Shown: positions 18,201-26,238 of the stretch, piece by piece | How positions within the stretch are numbered: the first letter of the stretch is position 1 | Layout of the letters: every line of letters starts with the position of its first letter | NCBI GenBank assembly: GCA_963825565.1 | Contig: CAWGTW010000011.1 | Location: forward strand, 148,055-212,054 | Source: JBFGCT01 sp963825565 | GTDB taxonomy: Bacteria; Actinomycetota; Acidimicrobiia; Acidimicrobiales; Ilumatobacteraceae | Length of the DNA: 64,000 bases | Direction: 5' to 3' | Program-made: the position numbers and the translations under genes | Notes under the pieces: generated by a model | What the model was told of the DNA's origin: nothing | Database searches by the model: none | The model's input: only the letters and a program-made list of their open reading frames with translations

Positions 18201-18353
18201 GATGCTCAGTCCGCACGCGATCCCGGTCCCGATGAGGCGGACGCGGCTTCGCCGCGTCTGGTCGTCGAGGTAGCTCCGCAGCTGGTTGAGCTGCGTGCTC
18301 GTCAGGATCTGGTTCGGAACGAAGTCCGGATACACGGTCGGCATGGGTTCCAT
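15249..18353 (-). CDS. eCIS-associated 1034-residue protein with carboxypeptidase-regulatory-like repeats
   Basis: It lies at the Afp13 position, between the second baseplate wedge gene and the tape-measure gene. The N-terminus VYPDFVPNQILTSTQLNQL continues into a motif with RLIGTGIACGL; this module recurs in eCIS and phage-like loci (recalled). The middle (about 90-740) is helical with many Cys and His residues and no known motif. Residues about 750-860 form a beta-rich segment, and from about 880 to the end there are two carboxypeptidase-regulatory-like or Ig-like sandwiches (GTIVGTVTLDGRPTQALVWV; GIRGTVNIG). GGGAGA lies 6 bases before the ATG. Position and terminal adhesion-like domains suggest a fibre or host-contact protein, but no classic fibre shaft repeat is seen. 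Confidence 0.65.
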   Translation of the reverse strand: MEPMPTVYPDFVPNQILTSTQLNQLRSYLDDQTRRSRVRLIGTGIACGLSIERSALVVDVGPGFGVTSDGHLIDVVERASYDHYRPYVDPEHDEFGTPAYEPWQHSGDLAGQLKLVELLDSGDWPGGEKPSDARKLTNVVLTGKVVAIYLERTSVELDSCLVTDCDNEGRNVVHEPRVLLLDQGDLTALVECRHERPAPLAIRRLHTVLPPTDIDDASALADAYARLVREVADDLAEAIGEAFDRYGPYLGIGSNGADAVRDAIAGVEADGTQRQYAYDFVKDLATAHDEMVTAACELVGTCAPATDHPRHLLLGAIGGAEGYRHHWSASPVRDVAEGDRRRVRQLFDRIGAMGRAVSFGEEAGRGEVRLTPSQTERSPLGHRALPFFYKRTKELVELWHPTTCCTAVTVWGAGDGELADVDYDYSRSSLIRIEGHVGMGCDEAADEIVGLRRQHNVEFELVPLSVDAIDETETDDVVGALDVLRGADQLWRSFWARFRELWSADIDVVGTSRIVAGLLEELDAAQDAASGDLIPAWRERRCRRPLLCDTGHLEADYLVARAELLCTLGAIEGLLSRLPGPDILEAPPEGAVVSGLDWATLVLSAERLRHSAGGMLHELPKALCGFNHATFKARFVTLAADLAALDLLASGSTVIAAASSRADEHVDQFAALRAGIAGLSNQLACTRPALDAVSACYEEVRARGAAVLADYARRAPGLEHLAGVAQGGTFVLVCDDGEVVGDFSLAGRVPCCCPVDVDDLCLPPIAHVDVVVVDLVEADRAELSFVIDVLANDCDIDEPTGRAVEVKPEEESELGGRVELIEEGRVRYQIDGPIPGAIDRFSYELAHRCGSDRGVVVILQRPEAIVPEPEPEPAPERGTIVGTVTLDGRPTQALVWVDDGEQEQTADPEFVFEVQPGRHVVSGRIDRNATTRRTVEVRPGTTVDGSLVFGERGPGIRGTVNIGAGRASGVVLDIARGPRMAPFTNVVGDARGAFELAGLEPGVYFVRDPEKRVPPVRVEIAAGDGLKDVRIELP

Positions 18354-18372
18354 GGTTTCTCCCTCGCCCCTT

Positions 18373-21300
18373 TCAGAAGGTCCCGAGACTGGTGTGGTTC
18401 AGGGTCACCGCCGGCTCGTCGCCGCCCACGGCGTCGGCCGCGTGCAGGCGAGCGACCGGATAGACGTTGACGAGGCCCTCGATCATCTCGATCAGGCCGG
18501 CCAACTTTTCGCCGTAGGCAGGCGTCGCCGCCTCCCGCTCGGTCAGGCTCTCGACCGGCTTGACGAGGTCGGCGAGCGCGAGCGCCCATCGCTCGTAGGA
18601 ATCCTCGAACCGGCGCATCTGATCGTGGCTGATCCAGCAGATCTTCAACAGCACGTGCGCCGGTGCTTCCGCCCGCAGCGTCCGCTCGACCAGCCGCCGG
18701 AAGTTGAGGTTCTGGAACCTGGCGGGCCACGAGGGCAGCACCACGGTCACGCGGAACGAGTACGGATCACGGGCTTCGGTCCGACCGGGCGCGGACTCGT
18801 CACGCAGCTGCACCGACATCATGCGATCGGCGGCGCGGCGCGGCCGGAGCAGCACGTGCTCCACCACGTGGAAGCCCTCGGCGGCGGCGCACTCGCCGAA
18901 GTAGCCGATCACCTCATCGAGGGCGTCCTCGCTCAGCGTGCCGATGACACCGCATTCCTTGTCGCCACGACGTACGACCAGCTCGTGGTCGGCGGCTCCG
19001 CCCTCGCCGTCGGCGGCCGCGGCGCGGTAGTTGGCGCGGTCACCGCCGACCGACAGCGCGAGGTCGAGCAGCACCTCGGTCGACTCGCGCGACTCACAGG
19101 AGATGCTCTCGAAGATCGGGCTCGCGGTCGGGTCGTCAGCGGCGATCTGGAACCGATGGCGGCCGTCGGGGGTGTCGATGATCGTGACGCGGGTGCCGGC
19201 GAACCTGCGGCGCCTGATGTCGTCGATCCCGAGCAGCCCGTACACGCGACGCTGGAGCCCGGTCAGGTTGTCCGGCTCGGAGCCGTCGAAGGCCGGGCGT
19301 CGATAGTCGAAACCGGTCGCCCGCCGACTGCCGATCTGGGGATAGTGCTCGAGGAAGCGCCGCTTGTCCGCGATCACGTCGTCGTGCTCTGCGTCGAGTG
19401 CCCGGCCGTACATCAGCAGGCTGTACTCGGTGAAGTCCTCGGCGAATCGGGCGATCAGATGATCGAGGAACCGCCCCCGCCGCTCACCGGCCTCGGCCGC
19501 AGTCTCGACCAGGTCGTCGAGGACGGCCTGCGGATCGGTGAGCACGTCCGCGGAATAGACGTCGGTCGCCCATCCGGCATCGAGTCCGACCGGCTGGGTG
19601 AAGTACGTGCGTCTGGCGCTGTCGTCCCACGAGAACAGGTGGCCGACGTGGGCGAGCTGTGCGAGGTAGTTGGCCAACAACTGCTCGAAGAACATCAGGT
19701 AGGCCTTGAGCTGTTTGGACTGGGCCGCACGGGTCTCCCCGAGCGAGGTCGGCACCTTCCTCGGGCCGGCGAAGTAGTTGCCTGGCAGGTCGTGCTGCAT
19801 CGGGTGGTACGTGTCGACGTTGCGCGCCCGCCCGACCGGAACCGGCAGGTCCCGCTCGTGCTCGGTGAGCTTCCCCCGCAGCCTCGACGGTCGGTTCATC
19901 TCCAGCAGCTCGCGGAGCCGCTCGCGACTCGGGTAGTACGGGAGGCCGTCCTTGTACGCGACGAGCTTGGACCGTTCCACGGAGAAGACCGGCGACCGGT
20001 ACCGGTCGGTCGCCAGGGTCAGCAGCCAGTCGGCCCGCGTCCGCAACTCGCCGTCGACGAAGCTGAGCAACGAAGCGTTCTTCACGGAGACCACGCCCTC
20101 TTCGTCCATGATGAGATCGATGAGGTCGGACATCCGGATCTCGCACATCCGCGTCATCGCTCGGAACTGCTCGTCGTCGATGAAGCCGTGATCGAGGATC
20201 GGACCCTCGAAGATCTCGGCGATCGACCGGCCCTCGTCGAGGAGCTCGTCGATGGTGAAGAAGTCGACCGCCGGCGACACGTGCGCACGCAATCGGGCGA
20301 AGACCCCTGCGACGACCGCCTCAACGTCGGCGTCCGGTCGGAGTTCGATGTCGGCACAGAGCGCGACCTCCTCGGTCGCCGCGTCCCTGACGGCGATCAG
20401 GTCCTCTCCGAGATTTCGATCGGCCTGGATCCGGTCGTACACGGCGCTGCGCACCCCCTGACGGGTGAGCGTGCCGGGATCGTCGTCGCCCTGCTCGGTG
20501 ACGAAGTCGACCTCGACGTCGTAGAAGAAGTAGTGGTTTCTGGTCGGCTGACCGCGGTTCTCCGCCGCCGTGTAGCTGAGCGGTGCATCGGCGGGGGCCG
20601 CCCGGGCTCGGCGGTCCCGGAAGAGCTCGACGGTCGAGCCCTCGCAGTCGAGTTGGTAGCCGCCCCCGGCAGGGAGCTCGAAATCGAGTGGGATGCGCGT
20701 CTTCTCCTCGGCCACCGCGACCTGGTGAACGACCTGCTGCGTCGTCGCGCCCGACCGACGCAGGTTGACGACGACGGTGCCGGGACGTTGCGCGTAGACG
20801 CTCACTGCGACCAGCCGCAACGCACGGCGCGCTTGGAGGCGCATGACCCGGCCGCTGGTCCTGATGTACTCGCCCGTCGATCTGTCCTTCGGTTCGACGA
20901 CGATCGGCTGCTGGGTCGCGACCGTGTCCTCGTACTCGATCAGCACGTCGTACAACCCGTTCAGTGGCGGGTTCTGGCTCGACGGCACACCAGCGCCCGG
21001 CTGACGACGGACCAGCTCGCGGCGCTCCTCGTCGACCCAGAAGGCGAAGTCGCTGCTCGTGTTGCGTTCCACCCAGGCGTTGCGGACGCCCGGGACGTCG
21101 ACCAGCCGCTTGCGAAGATCGTCGAACGTCACCGGGTGGCACGTGAGCACGCTGAGGGCCTTGTGGAACTGATGCTCCTCCAGGCCGATGACCCGCTTGC
21201 CGCCAACCTCGTCGGTGAGGAGATCGGCCATGTCGTAGCCGGCGCGATAGCCGACATCGGTGATCGCGTAGCAGGCGAGTTCGAGCAGGGTGATGCCCGG

Positions 21301-21489
21301 GTCGTGGATGTTGTAGTCGGTCCAGAGACGGTGCCCGAGGCGTTGGATGTGTTCGATGCCCTCCTTCCGCAGGAGCGCGAAGTCCTCCGCCGGCAGCATC
21401 GTGCGGCCCTTGACCACGACGGGCGACTCGAGGTCGCCGGACGCGGCGCCCCTCGCCGCGGTCCCCGGAGCGGTCGACGCGTCGGTCAT
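18373..21489 (-). CDS. Baseplate wedge protein, Afp12-like (J-family)
   Basis: A 1038-residue protein with the eCIS wedge signatures DYNIHDPGITLLELACYAI near 75-95 and, close to the C-terminus, LPSWPARFQNLNFRRLVE followed by EAPAHVLLKICWI. In Afp/PVC, Afp11 and Afp12 pair to form the gp6-like baseplate ring that triggers sheath contraction. The ATG at 21489 overlaps the previous stop (ATGA); longer in-frame readings start inside the upstream gene and are rejected. It is full length with no internal stop. Its partner is the split J protein just upstream. Confidence 0.88.
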   Translation of the reverse strand: MTDASTAPGTAARGAASGDLESPVVVKGRTMLPAEDFALLRKEGIEHIQRLGHRLWTDYNIHDPGITLLELACYAITDVGYRAGYDMADLLTDEVGGKRVIGLEEHQFHKALSVLTCHPVTFDDLRKRLVDVPGVRNAWVERNTSSDFAFWVDEERRELVRRQPGAGVPSSQNPPLNGLYDVLIEYEDTVATQQPIVVEPKDRSTGEYIRTSGRVMRLQARRALRLVAVSVYAQRPGTVVVNLRRSGATTQQVVHQVAVAEEKTRIPLDFELPAGGGYQLDCEGSTVELFRDRRARAAPADAPLSYTAAENRGQPTRNHYFFYDVEVDFVTEQGDDDPGTLTRQGVRSAVYDRIQADRNLGEDLIAVRDAATEEVALCADIELRPDADVEAVVAGVFARLRAHVSPAVDFFTIDELLDEGRSIAEIFEGPILDHGFIDDEQFRAMTRMCEIRMSDLIDLIMDEEGVVSVKNASLLSFVDGELRTRADWLLTLATDRYRSPVFSVERSKLVAYKDGLPYYPSRERLRELLEMNRPSRLRGKLTEHERDLPVPVGRARNVDTYHPMQHDLPGNYFAGPRKVPTSLGETRAAQSKQLKAYLMFFEQLLANYLAQLAHVGHLFSWDDSARRTYFTQPVGLDAGWATDVYSADVLTDPQAVLDDLVETAAEAGERRGRFLDHLIARFAEDFTEYSLLMYGRALDAEHDDVIADKRRFLEHYPQIGSRRATGFDYRRPAFDGSEPDNLTGLQRRVYGLLGIDDIRRRRFAGTRVTIIDTPDGRHRFQIAADDPTASPIFESISCESRESTEVLLDLALSVGGDRANYRAAAADGEGGAADHELVVRRGDKECGVIGTLSEDALDEVIGYFGECAAAEGFHVVEHVLLRPRRAADRMMSVQLRDESAPGRTEARDPYSFRVTVVLPSWPARFQNLNFRRLVERTLRAEAPAHVLLKICWISHDQMRRFEDSYERWALALADLVKPVESLTEREAATPAYGEKLAGLIEMIEGLVNVYPVARLHAADAVGGDEPAVTLNHTSLGTF

Positions 21490-22445
21490 CGTTTCGACCT
21501 GTCCCGACCGAAACAGAACGCGCAGAAGTCGTACCCGGACGGCGCGCTCTCGGCGATCGTGGCGTAGTAGTACCGACGGTCGACGGCGATCTCGTCGACC
21601 TGGCAGCGCGACGTCAGGTTCCAGCGGTCGTGGAGTTCGCGCGACGTCGGGTTCCCGACGAACCGAAGACCCGGCGCCGGATCCGGCCGCGGGCCGGGAG
21701 GTCGACCCGGCGTCACCCGCGTCGGCGACTCGGTGAGGTCGGGCAGCGGGTCGGTGAGTGGATCGGACGGCAGCTGGCCGGAGCAGTAGGCGCAGAGGTC
21801 GTAGCCGAACGGCTCGCTGTCGGCGATGCTGGCGAAGAAGTACCGGCGATCGATGTCGATCTCGTCGATCTGACAGCCGACCGTGAGGTTCCGCCGATCG
21901 TGAAGCTCTCGGGAGTGCGTGTTGCCGAGGAAGCGAAGGCCGAGGTCGTGGTAGGCGCCCGACGGTCCCGACACCGACGGGGCCGACTGCGCCGTCGCTG
22001 CCTGATCGTCGAGACAGCTCTCGAGATCGTGGGTGACCTGGTGGCTCCGCGCGGAGACGAGCACGGTGCTCGATCGGGTGGCCTTCGCCTCCTCCACATC
22101 GGTCAGGGTGTCGCCGGACACGGGGTCGATCACGTGGTCGACCTCGAAATCGGCGACGAAGTCGACGTACTCGAAGTCCTCGATCGCGTCGAGGATCCAC
22201 GATCGATGGATCCGGCCGCCGAAGGTCAGGTCGGTCGAGTCTCCGTGCCGCCACGGCGAGAGCAACTCGATGATGTCCTCGTTGATCTGCCTGGTGTAGT
22301 AACCGACATCGCGGCCGGCCTTGAACCGGACGCGGAAGCGGGTCCGGACCTCTTCGTAGTCCGGGTTGGTGACCTCGATCTCGGCGAACTCCGTCGCCAG
22401 CTCGCGGATGTGGCGTCCGATGCGCCCGAGCGTGCCGACGCTCAC
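21486..22445 (-). CDS. Split C-terminal part of Afp11-like baseplate protein with tandem Cys/His repeats
   Basis: A 319-residue protein starting at a GTG inside the stop of the preceding baseplate gene (GTGA). Residues about 20-110 (NPDYEEVRTRFRVRFKAG, LSPWRHGD, FGGRIHRSWILDAIEDFEYV) match the C-terminal end of Afp11-type J proteins, which in related loci is part of the upstream polypeptide. Two copies of a roughly 55-residue module follow (about 168-225 and 258-315). Each has a GNxxSRELHDR segment, a Cys in CQ(I/V)DEI and a terminal CAYC or CAFC. The conserved His and three Cys suggest a zinc site. The fission point is exact and in sequence order, so it is probably a functional two-piece wedge protein. 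Confidence 0.8.
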   Translation of the reverse strand: MSVGTLGRIGRHIRELATEFAEIEVTNPDYEEVRTRFRVRFKAGRDVGYYTRQINEDIIELLSPWRHGDSTDLTFGGRIHRSWILDAIEDFEYVDFVADFEVDHVIDPVSGDTLTDVEEAKATRSSTVLVSARSHQVTHDLESCLDDQAATAQSAPSVSGPSGAYHDLGLRFLGNTHSRELHDRRNLTVGCQIDEIDIDRRYFFASIADSEPFGYDLCAYCSGQLPSDPLTDPLPDLTESPTRVTPGRPPGPRPDPAPGLRFVGNPTSRELHDRWNLTSRCQVDEIAVDRRYYYATIAESAPSGYDFCAFCFGRDRSKR

Positions 22446-25400
22446 CGCGGGCGGAGCGGATCGGTTGCGGACTTGCCCCGAAGGTCGGGGATGACGACCA
22501 CCCGCACCTTGCCCGGCGCGTACTCGCTCTCCGAATCGGTGTGGTTGATGCAGCGGACCTTGTACACCTCCGGGAACTGCTCGAGGACGATCCGCTCGTA
22601 GTCGAAGATGGTGACGGCCCGGTTCTTGTGCCGCAGCCGTTCGCTGACCCGCACGAAGTAGTTGGAGTCGTCCTCGGCCACCCGGCCGCCGAAGGACGCG
22701 GCCGGCTGGGTCACCGACTTGATCGCCGCACGCCGGGCGACGAGCTTGCCGATCGTCTCGGCCTCCAACGCCTCGCCGACACGGTCAGGATCGTTGTCGT
22801 CATCGCGAAACGTCGCCGTCACCGCCTGCGTCTGGAGCGAGACCGCCCGCACCATCGACATCGCGTCGCGGTCGACGCTCGCCTTGATCCAGTGCCGACC
22901 GCTGGGCAGCGCGGTGTGCTCCGCCGTCATCGCCGGGGGGATGGAGAACGTCAGCACCCCGGAGGTCGTCAGGTCGTGGGTGCCGTCGGCGAGGACCTCG
23001 CCGGCGGCGAAGTCGATCCAGCCGTCCTTGGTCAGGTAGGACCACACCACCGGCGGGGCGGTGACGTCGGGAGCGGCGGTCCCCTCCGCGAGCTCGACGA
23101 GCAACGAGAGGTTCGGCTGCTTCGCCGGTTCGAGGTGCTGCAACCCGACGTAGAGGGTTCCGGCGGCCGTGGTCGTGCCCGTCGATCCGTCGGCGTAGCG
23201 GATCGAGACGTCGAACTCGGGGAGCAGCCGCTCGTTCGCGCCGGGGTTCACCGGGCGCGTGCCGAACGGCCAGATCTGGAACAGGGTGGCCGTCGATGAG
23301 GACGCGGTCGCGCCGGCACTGGCCGGCTTCGACAGGTCGATCGTCTGCGTCGCCGTGTAGTCGATGCCGACGGTTTCGAGCAGCGGGGTGTACGGCAGGT
23401 TCGGTGGAGCCGCTGACGGCACGAGGGCCACGGTGTTCGCGTCGAGCGTCGTCGGCGTGTTGTCCGGAAGTTTGACGTTCGTCTCCTCGACGAGCGTGTA
23501 GGCGGCCCCGATCGCGCTCGCGACGTACCGATCGTGCAGGAAGTCCTGTCTGAGCCGGGCTCGCAGATAGCCGCGCTGGAGCGCAGGGGTGAACCCGGCG
23601 AGATCCTCGAGCCCGGATTGCGCCTCGGTGATCAGCGGCGCGATCGCCGAACCGGAGAGCGTGATCGTGCGCTCGTCGAGGAGCACCCCCTTCTCGCTCG
23701 CGAAGAGCTCGACACCGGTCGCGATCCCCGTCCATCTCCCCTTGTCGAGGATCTCGACATCGACCGTGAAGTCGTCGTTGCCCTCGATCCGGGTCGGCCC
23801 GACGTAGCCGGCGTAGTGGTCGTTGAAGCGCTTCGGCAGTCCGGCCCACGTGAGGTCGAGCTGGATCGAGGTCAACCGCTTCTGGAACACCTCGCCGCTT
23901 CCGACCAGGAAGTTGCTGCCGACCCGAGGGGTCGCTCCGAACGGGTTGAACGGCTTGGCCGGATCGACCGGGCTGGTGTCGTTCTCCAGCAGCAGGTCGG
24001 TGACTCCGTCCACATCGACGTCGATCTCCACCGATTCGATGACCAGTCCCTGGAGGTGCCGGTACGCGTACGACGGCTGCAGGTGCTGCCACAGGTTCGG
24101 ATGGTTGGCGGGGCGGAAGCCGACGCCTTCGTAGGAGGCGAGCGCACGGTACACCTGACCGTCGTGTCGGACGACCGCGCCGCGTTCGTACTTCGACGTC
24201 GTGTCGAGGAACTCGGGCATCGCCGATCGATCCGCGAGGCGGATGCCCCCTTCGGCCGACAGACCGTCGTTGTCGACAACCAACTTGAGCAGCGGTTCGT
24301 TCGTCGCGAAGCCCTCCCCGAAGTTCTTCTCGACGTACGGGACGACGGGGTCGGCGTCACGTGCGAACTCGAGCGTGAACGTGATCCGCCGCCGACCACC
24401 AGCGACGTTGTCGACCACGACGGCGTCCGTGACCGCTGGGACCCAGCCCTTCTCCCCGCTGGCCGATGCGGTCACGTTGTCGCGCAACTCGACAGCGGCC
24501 GTCTCCAACTCCTCCTCGGAGAGCGGGCCGCCGCCGTGCCGCGCGCTCAGTCGCAGCGTGACCACTCGAGTGCCCTGCTGCAGCAGCAACACCGGTGCCG
24601 CGACGGCGAAGCCGACCTCGGCGTACGGCATCGAGGTGCTCCCGAAGGTGGCCCAGCTGCCGTCCTCGCGTGTGATGTCCGCACCGAGTCCGTCGGCGGA
24701 GTCCGCCTGGTCGGCGGCATGGATGTTTCGGACGACGGCGCCGTCGAGGTCGAGGAACACCGTCTTCAGGCCGTCGACCTGGACGGCGTTGACGATCAGG
24801 TCCTCGTCGGTCACGAAGGTGACGTCGTTGCCGTTTCGGTCCTTGCCGGCCTTCAACTCGGTCGCCGCCGGCAGGAGGTGGGGTTGGGCGTCGCGGGCGA
24901 GCTCGAACACGACGTGAACCTGGTCGGGCACGGCGGCTCTCCGGTCGAGGCGCAGGACGTCCTCGTAGTAGAAGCGCAGATGGCGAGCAGTCGTCTCGTT
25001 GATTCGGGCACGGGCATGGCGGAGCAGGATGAGGAACGCGAGGTACAGCGCGAGGTGTGGCTGGTGCGCCGGGTACTGCTCGAGCGTCTCGTCGAGGTAC
25101 CCGGGAGCTTCGGTGCGAAGCGTGGTCAGGACGGTATGGAACCGGTCGAAGACACGCACGATCCGCTTCGTGGCATCGGCGGCGTCCTGGCGCGCGTCAC
25201 CGGAGGGGACAAAGCTCCGATCTGCGGCTGCCGGGGCCTCGCCCCAGGGCTTGCGCAGGTGCCGATCGGGCACGACGTCGGCGATTCCGAGCTCCTCCAG
25301 GCGGAGCGCATATCCCCACGCCTCGTTGTAGGCCTCGGCCAGGCTGCCGTCGATGAAGCGATGCAGGCGGGAGCGGAGCTGGAGGCCCTCGATGCTCGCG

Positions 25401-25801
25401 CGGTACCACCCGTCGATCTCCTCCGCGACGACCCAGAGCTGCACCAGCACGTCGCCGAGATGCTGCGCGGCATCGGGTCCCGACCCGACCGACGCCGCCG
25501 CCTCGAGGAAGTCGACTCGGGTCTGATCGACGTCGTGGGCGCCGATCCGGGCGACGAGGGTACTGATGTCGGCGTCGATGAAGTCGAACCAGTTCGGGAC
25601 GTCACCACCGGCGGGCGCGGTCGCGTCCGGGACGGGGTGGAAGACCAGTTGCTCGGCCAGGCCGCGCGCGTAGAGCACGAGCTCGGCGACGTCGCGTTCG
25701 TCGACGGGCGCGTAGCTCGGGTCGAGCGCGGCGACCAATCGCTGGTTGCGGTTGGTGCCGTCCCGTTCGAGCGGGTTGAGGGCCGTTTCGCATCTGCTCA
25801 A
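22442..25801 (-). CDS. Baseplate wedge protein, Afp11-like (J-family), N-terminal piece
   Basis: About 1119 residues. The end (NYFVRVSERLRHKNRAVTIF, FPEVYKVRCINHTD, VVVIPDLRGKSATDPLRPR) is typical of the large eCIS baseplate assembly protein J. In relatives the chain continues from DPLRP straight into the segment now encoded by the next gene. The best start is a TTG at 25801 overlapping the gp25 stop (TTGA); no nearby ATG in this frame fits. The middle is beta-rich with repeated Ig-like strands, probably the trunk and tail domains of the wedge. It works with the Afp12-like protein and gp25 in the baseplate ring. Confidence 0.85.
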   Translation of the reverse strand: MSRCETALNPLERDGTNRNQRLVAALDPSYAPVDERDVAELVLYARGLAEQLVFHPVPDATAPAGGDVPNWFDFIDADISTLVARIGAHDVDQTRVDFLEAAASVGSGPDAAQHLGDVLVQLWVVAEEIDGWYRASIEGLQLRSRLHRFIDGSLAEAYNEAWGYALRLEELGIADVVPDRHLRKPWGEAPAAADRSFVPSGDARQDAADATKRIVRVFDRFHTVLTTLRTEAPGYLDETLEQYPAHQPHLALYLAFLILLRHARARINETTARHLRFYYEDVLRLDRRAAVPDQVHVVFELARDAQPHLLPAATELKAGKDRNGNDVTFVTDEDLIVNAVQVDGLKTVFLDLDGAVVRNIHAADQADSADGLGADITREDGSWATFGSTSMPYAEVGFAVAAPVLLLQQGTRVVTLRLSARHGGGPLSEEELETAAVELRDNVTASASGEKGWVPAVTDAVVVDNVAGGRRRITFTLEFARDADPVVPYVEKNFGEGFATNEPLLKLVVDNDGLSAEGGIRLADRSAMPEFLDTTSKYERGAVVRHDGQVYRALASYEGVGFRPANHPNLWQHLQPSYAYRHLQGLVIESVEIDVDVDGVTDLLLENDTSPVDPAKPFNPFGATPRVGSNFLVGSGEVFQKRLTSIQLDLTWAGLPKRFNDHYAGYVGPTRIEGNDDFTVDVEILDKGRWTGIATGVELFASEKGVLLDERTITLSGSAIAPLITEAQSGLEDLAGFTPALQRGYLRARLRQDFLHDRYVASAIGAAYTLVEETNVKLPDNTPTTLDANTVALVPSAAPPNLPYTPLLETVGIDYTATQTIDLSKPASAGATASSSTATLFQIWPFGTRPVNPGANERLLPEFDVSIRYADGSTGTTTAAGTLYVGLQHLEPAKQPNLSLLVELAEGTAAPDVTAPPVVWSYLTKDGWIDFAAGEVLADGTHDLTTSGVLTFSIPPAMTAEHTALPSGRHWIKASVDRDAMSMVRAVSLQTQAVTATFRDDDNDPDRVGEALEAETIGKLVARRAAIKSVTQPAASFGGRVAEDDSNYFVRVSERLRHKNRAVTIFDYERIVLEQFPEVYKVRCINHTDSESEYAPGKVRVVVIPDLRGKSATDPLRPR

Positions 25802-26226
25802 CTCGGCAGCTCCGTTCCCTCTCGGAGATAGTACGGATACACGAAGTTGGACCGGTTGTTCGTGGCCTTGACGACGTAATCGACGGTGATCAGGAGGAGA
25901 CCCTCCTGCGGGCGATCTTCGAGCAGCACCTCGCGCACCAGGATCCGCGGTTCGAAATAGAGGATCGCCGTCTCGACGAGGTCCTTGATGTCGGCTCGGA
26001 GGCCGACGTCGAGCGGCTCGAAGACCCGGTCGTGCAGGTCGCAACCATACTTTGGCTGCATCACCCGCTCGCCGACGCGGGTGGAGAGCAAGATGGCCAG
26101 GCTCGAGCGGATGTCCTCCTCGTCGGAGATCATGCCGACGGTCTTGGTGGCGGTCGAGAACGTCGGCGGGAACCCCCACCCGGTGCCCAAGAGCGAGTTC
26201 GTCGTGCTTGCCGGCCGTTCGGCCAT
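25798..26226 (-). CDS. gp25/lysozyme-like baseplate protein (Afp9-like)
   Basis: A 142-residue protein of normal length for the family. GTGWGFPPTFS near the N-terminus and VGERVMQPKYGCDLHDRVFE in the middle are hallmark motifs of the GPW/gp25 family. It caps the sheath at the baseplate and starts sheath polymerisation. It is the step between spike and J protein in the usual eCIS order. The ATG is 12 bases after the spike gene's stop, with GGGAGG about 5 bases upstream. Confidence 0.93.
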   Translation of the reverse strand: MAERPASTTNSLLGTGWGFPPTFSTATKTVGMISDEEDIRSSLAILLSTRVGERVMQPKYGCDLHDRVFEPLDVGLRADIKDLVETAILYFEPRILVREVLLEDRPQEGLLLITVDYVVKATNNRSNFVYPYYLREGTELPS

Positions 26227-26238
26227 GTCACCTCCCTG

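Noticed and set aside
18286..21567. Long plus-strand frame opposite the baseplate genes (also 8985-10904, 15597-18470, 4966-6705)
   Set aside because: These are antisense shadows of GC-rich genes: Arg/Asp/Val-rich composition, no motifs, and they lie opposite genes with clear families.
22436..22450. Programmed -1 frameshift with a classical slippery heptamer at the baseplate split
   Set aside because: No X-XXY-YYZ heptamer is present before the stop; re-initiation at the overlapping GTG is the simpler explanation, though frameshifting is not excluded.
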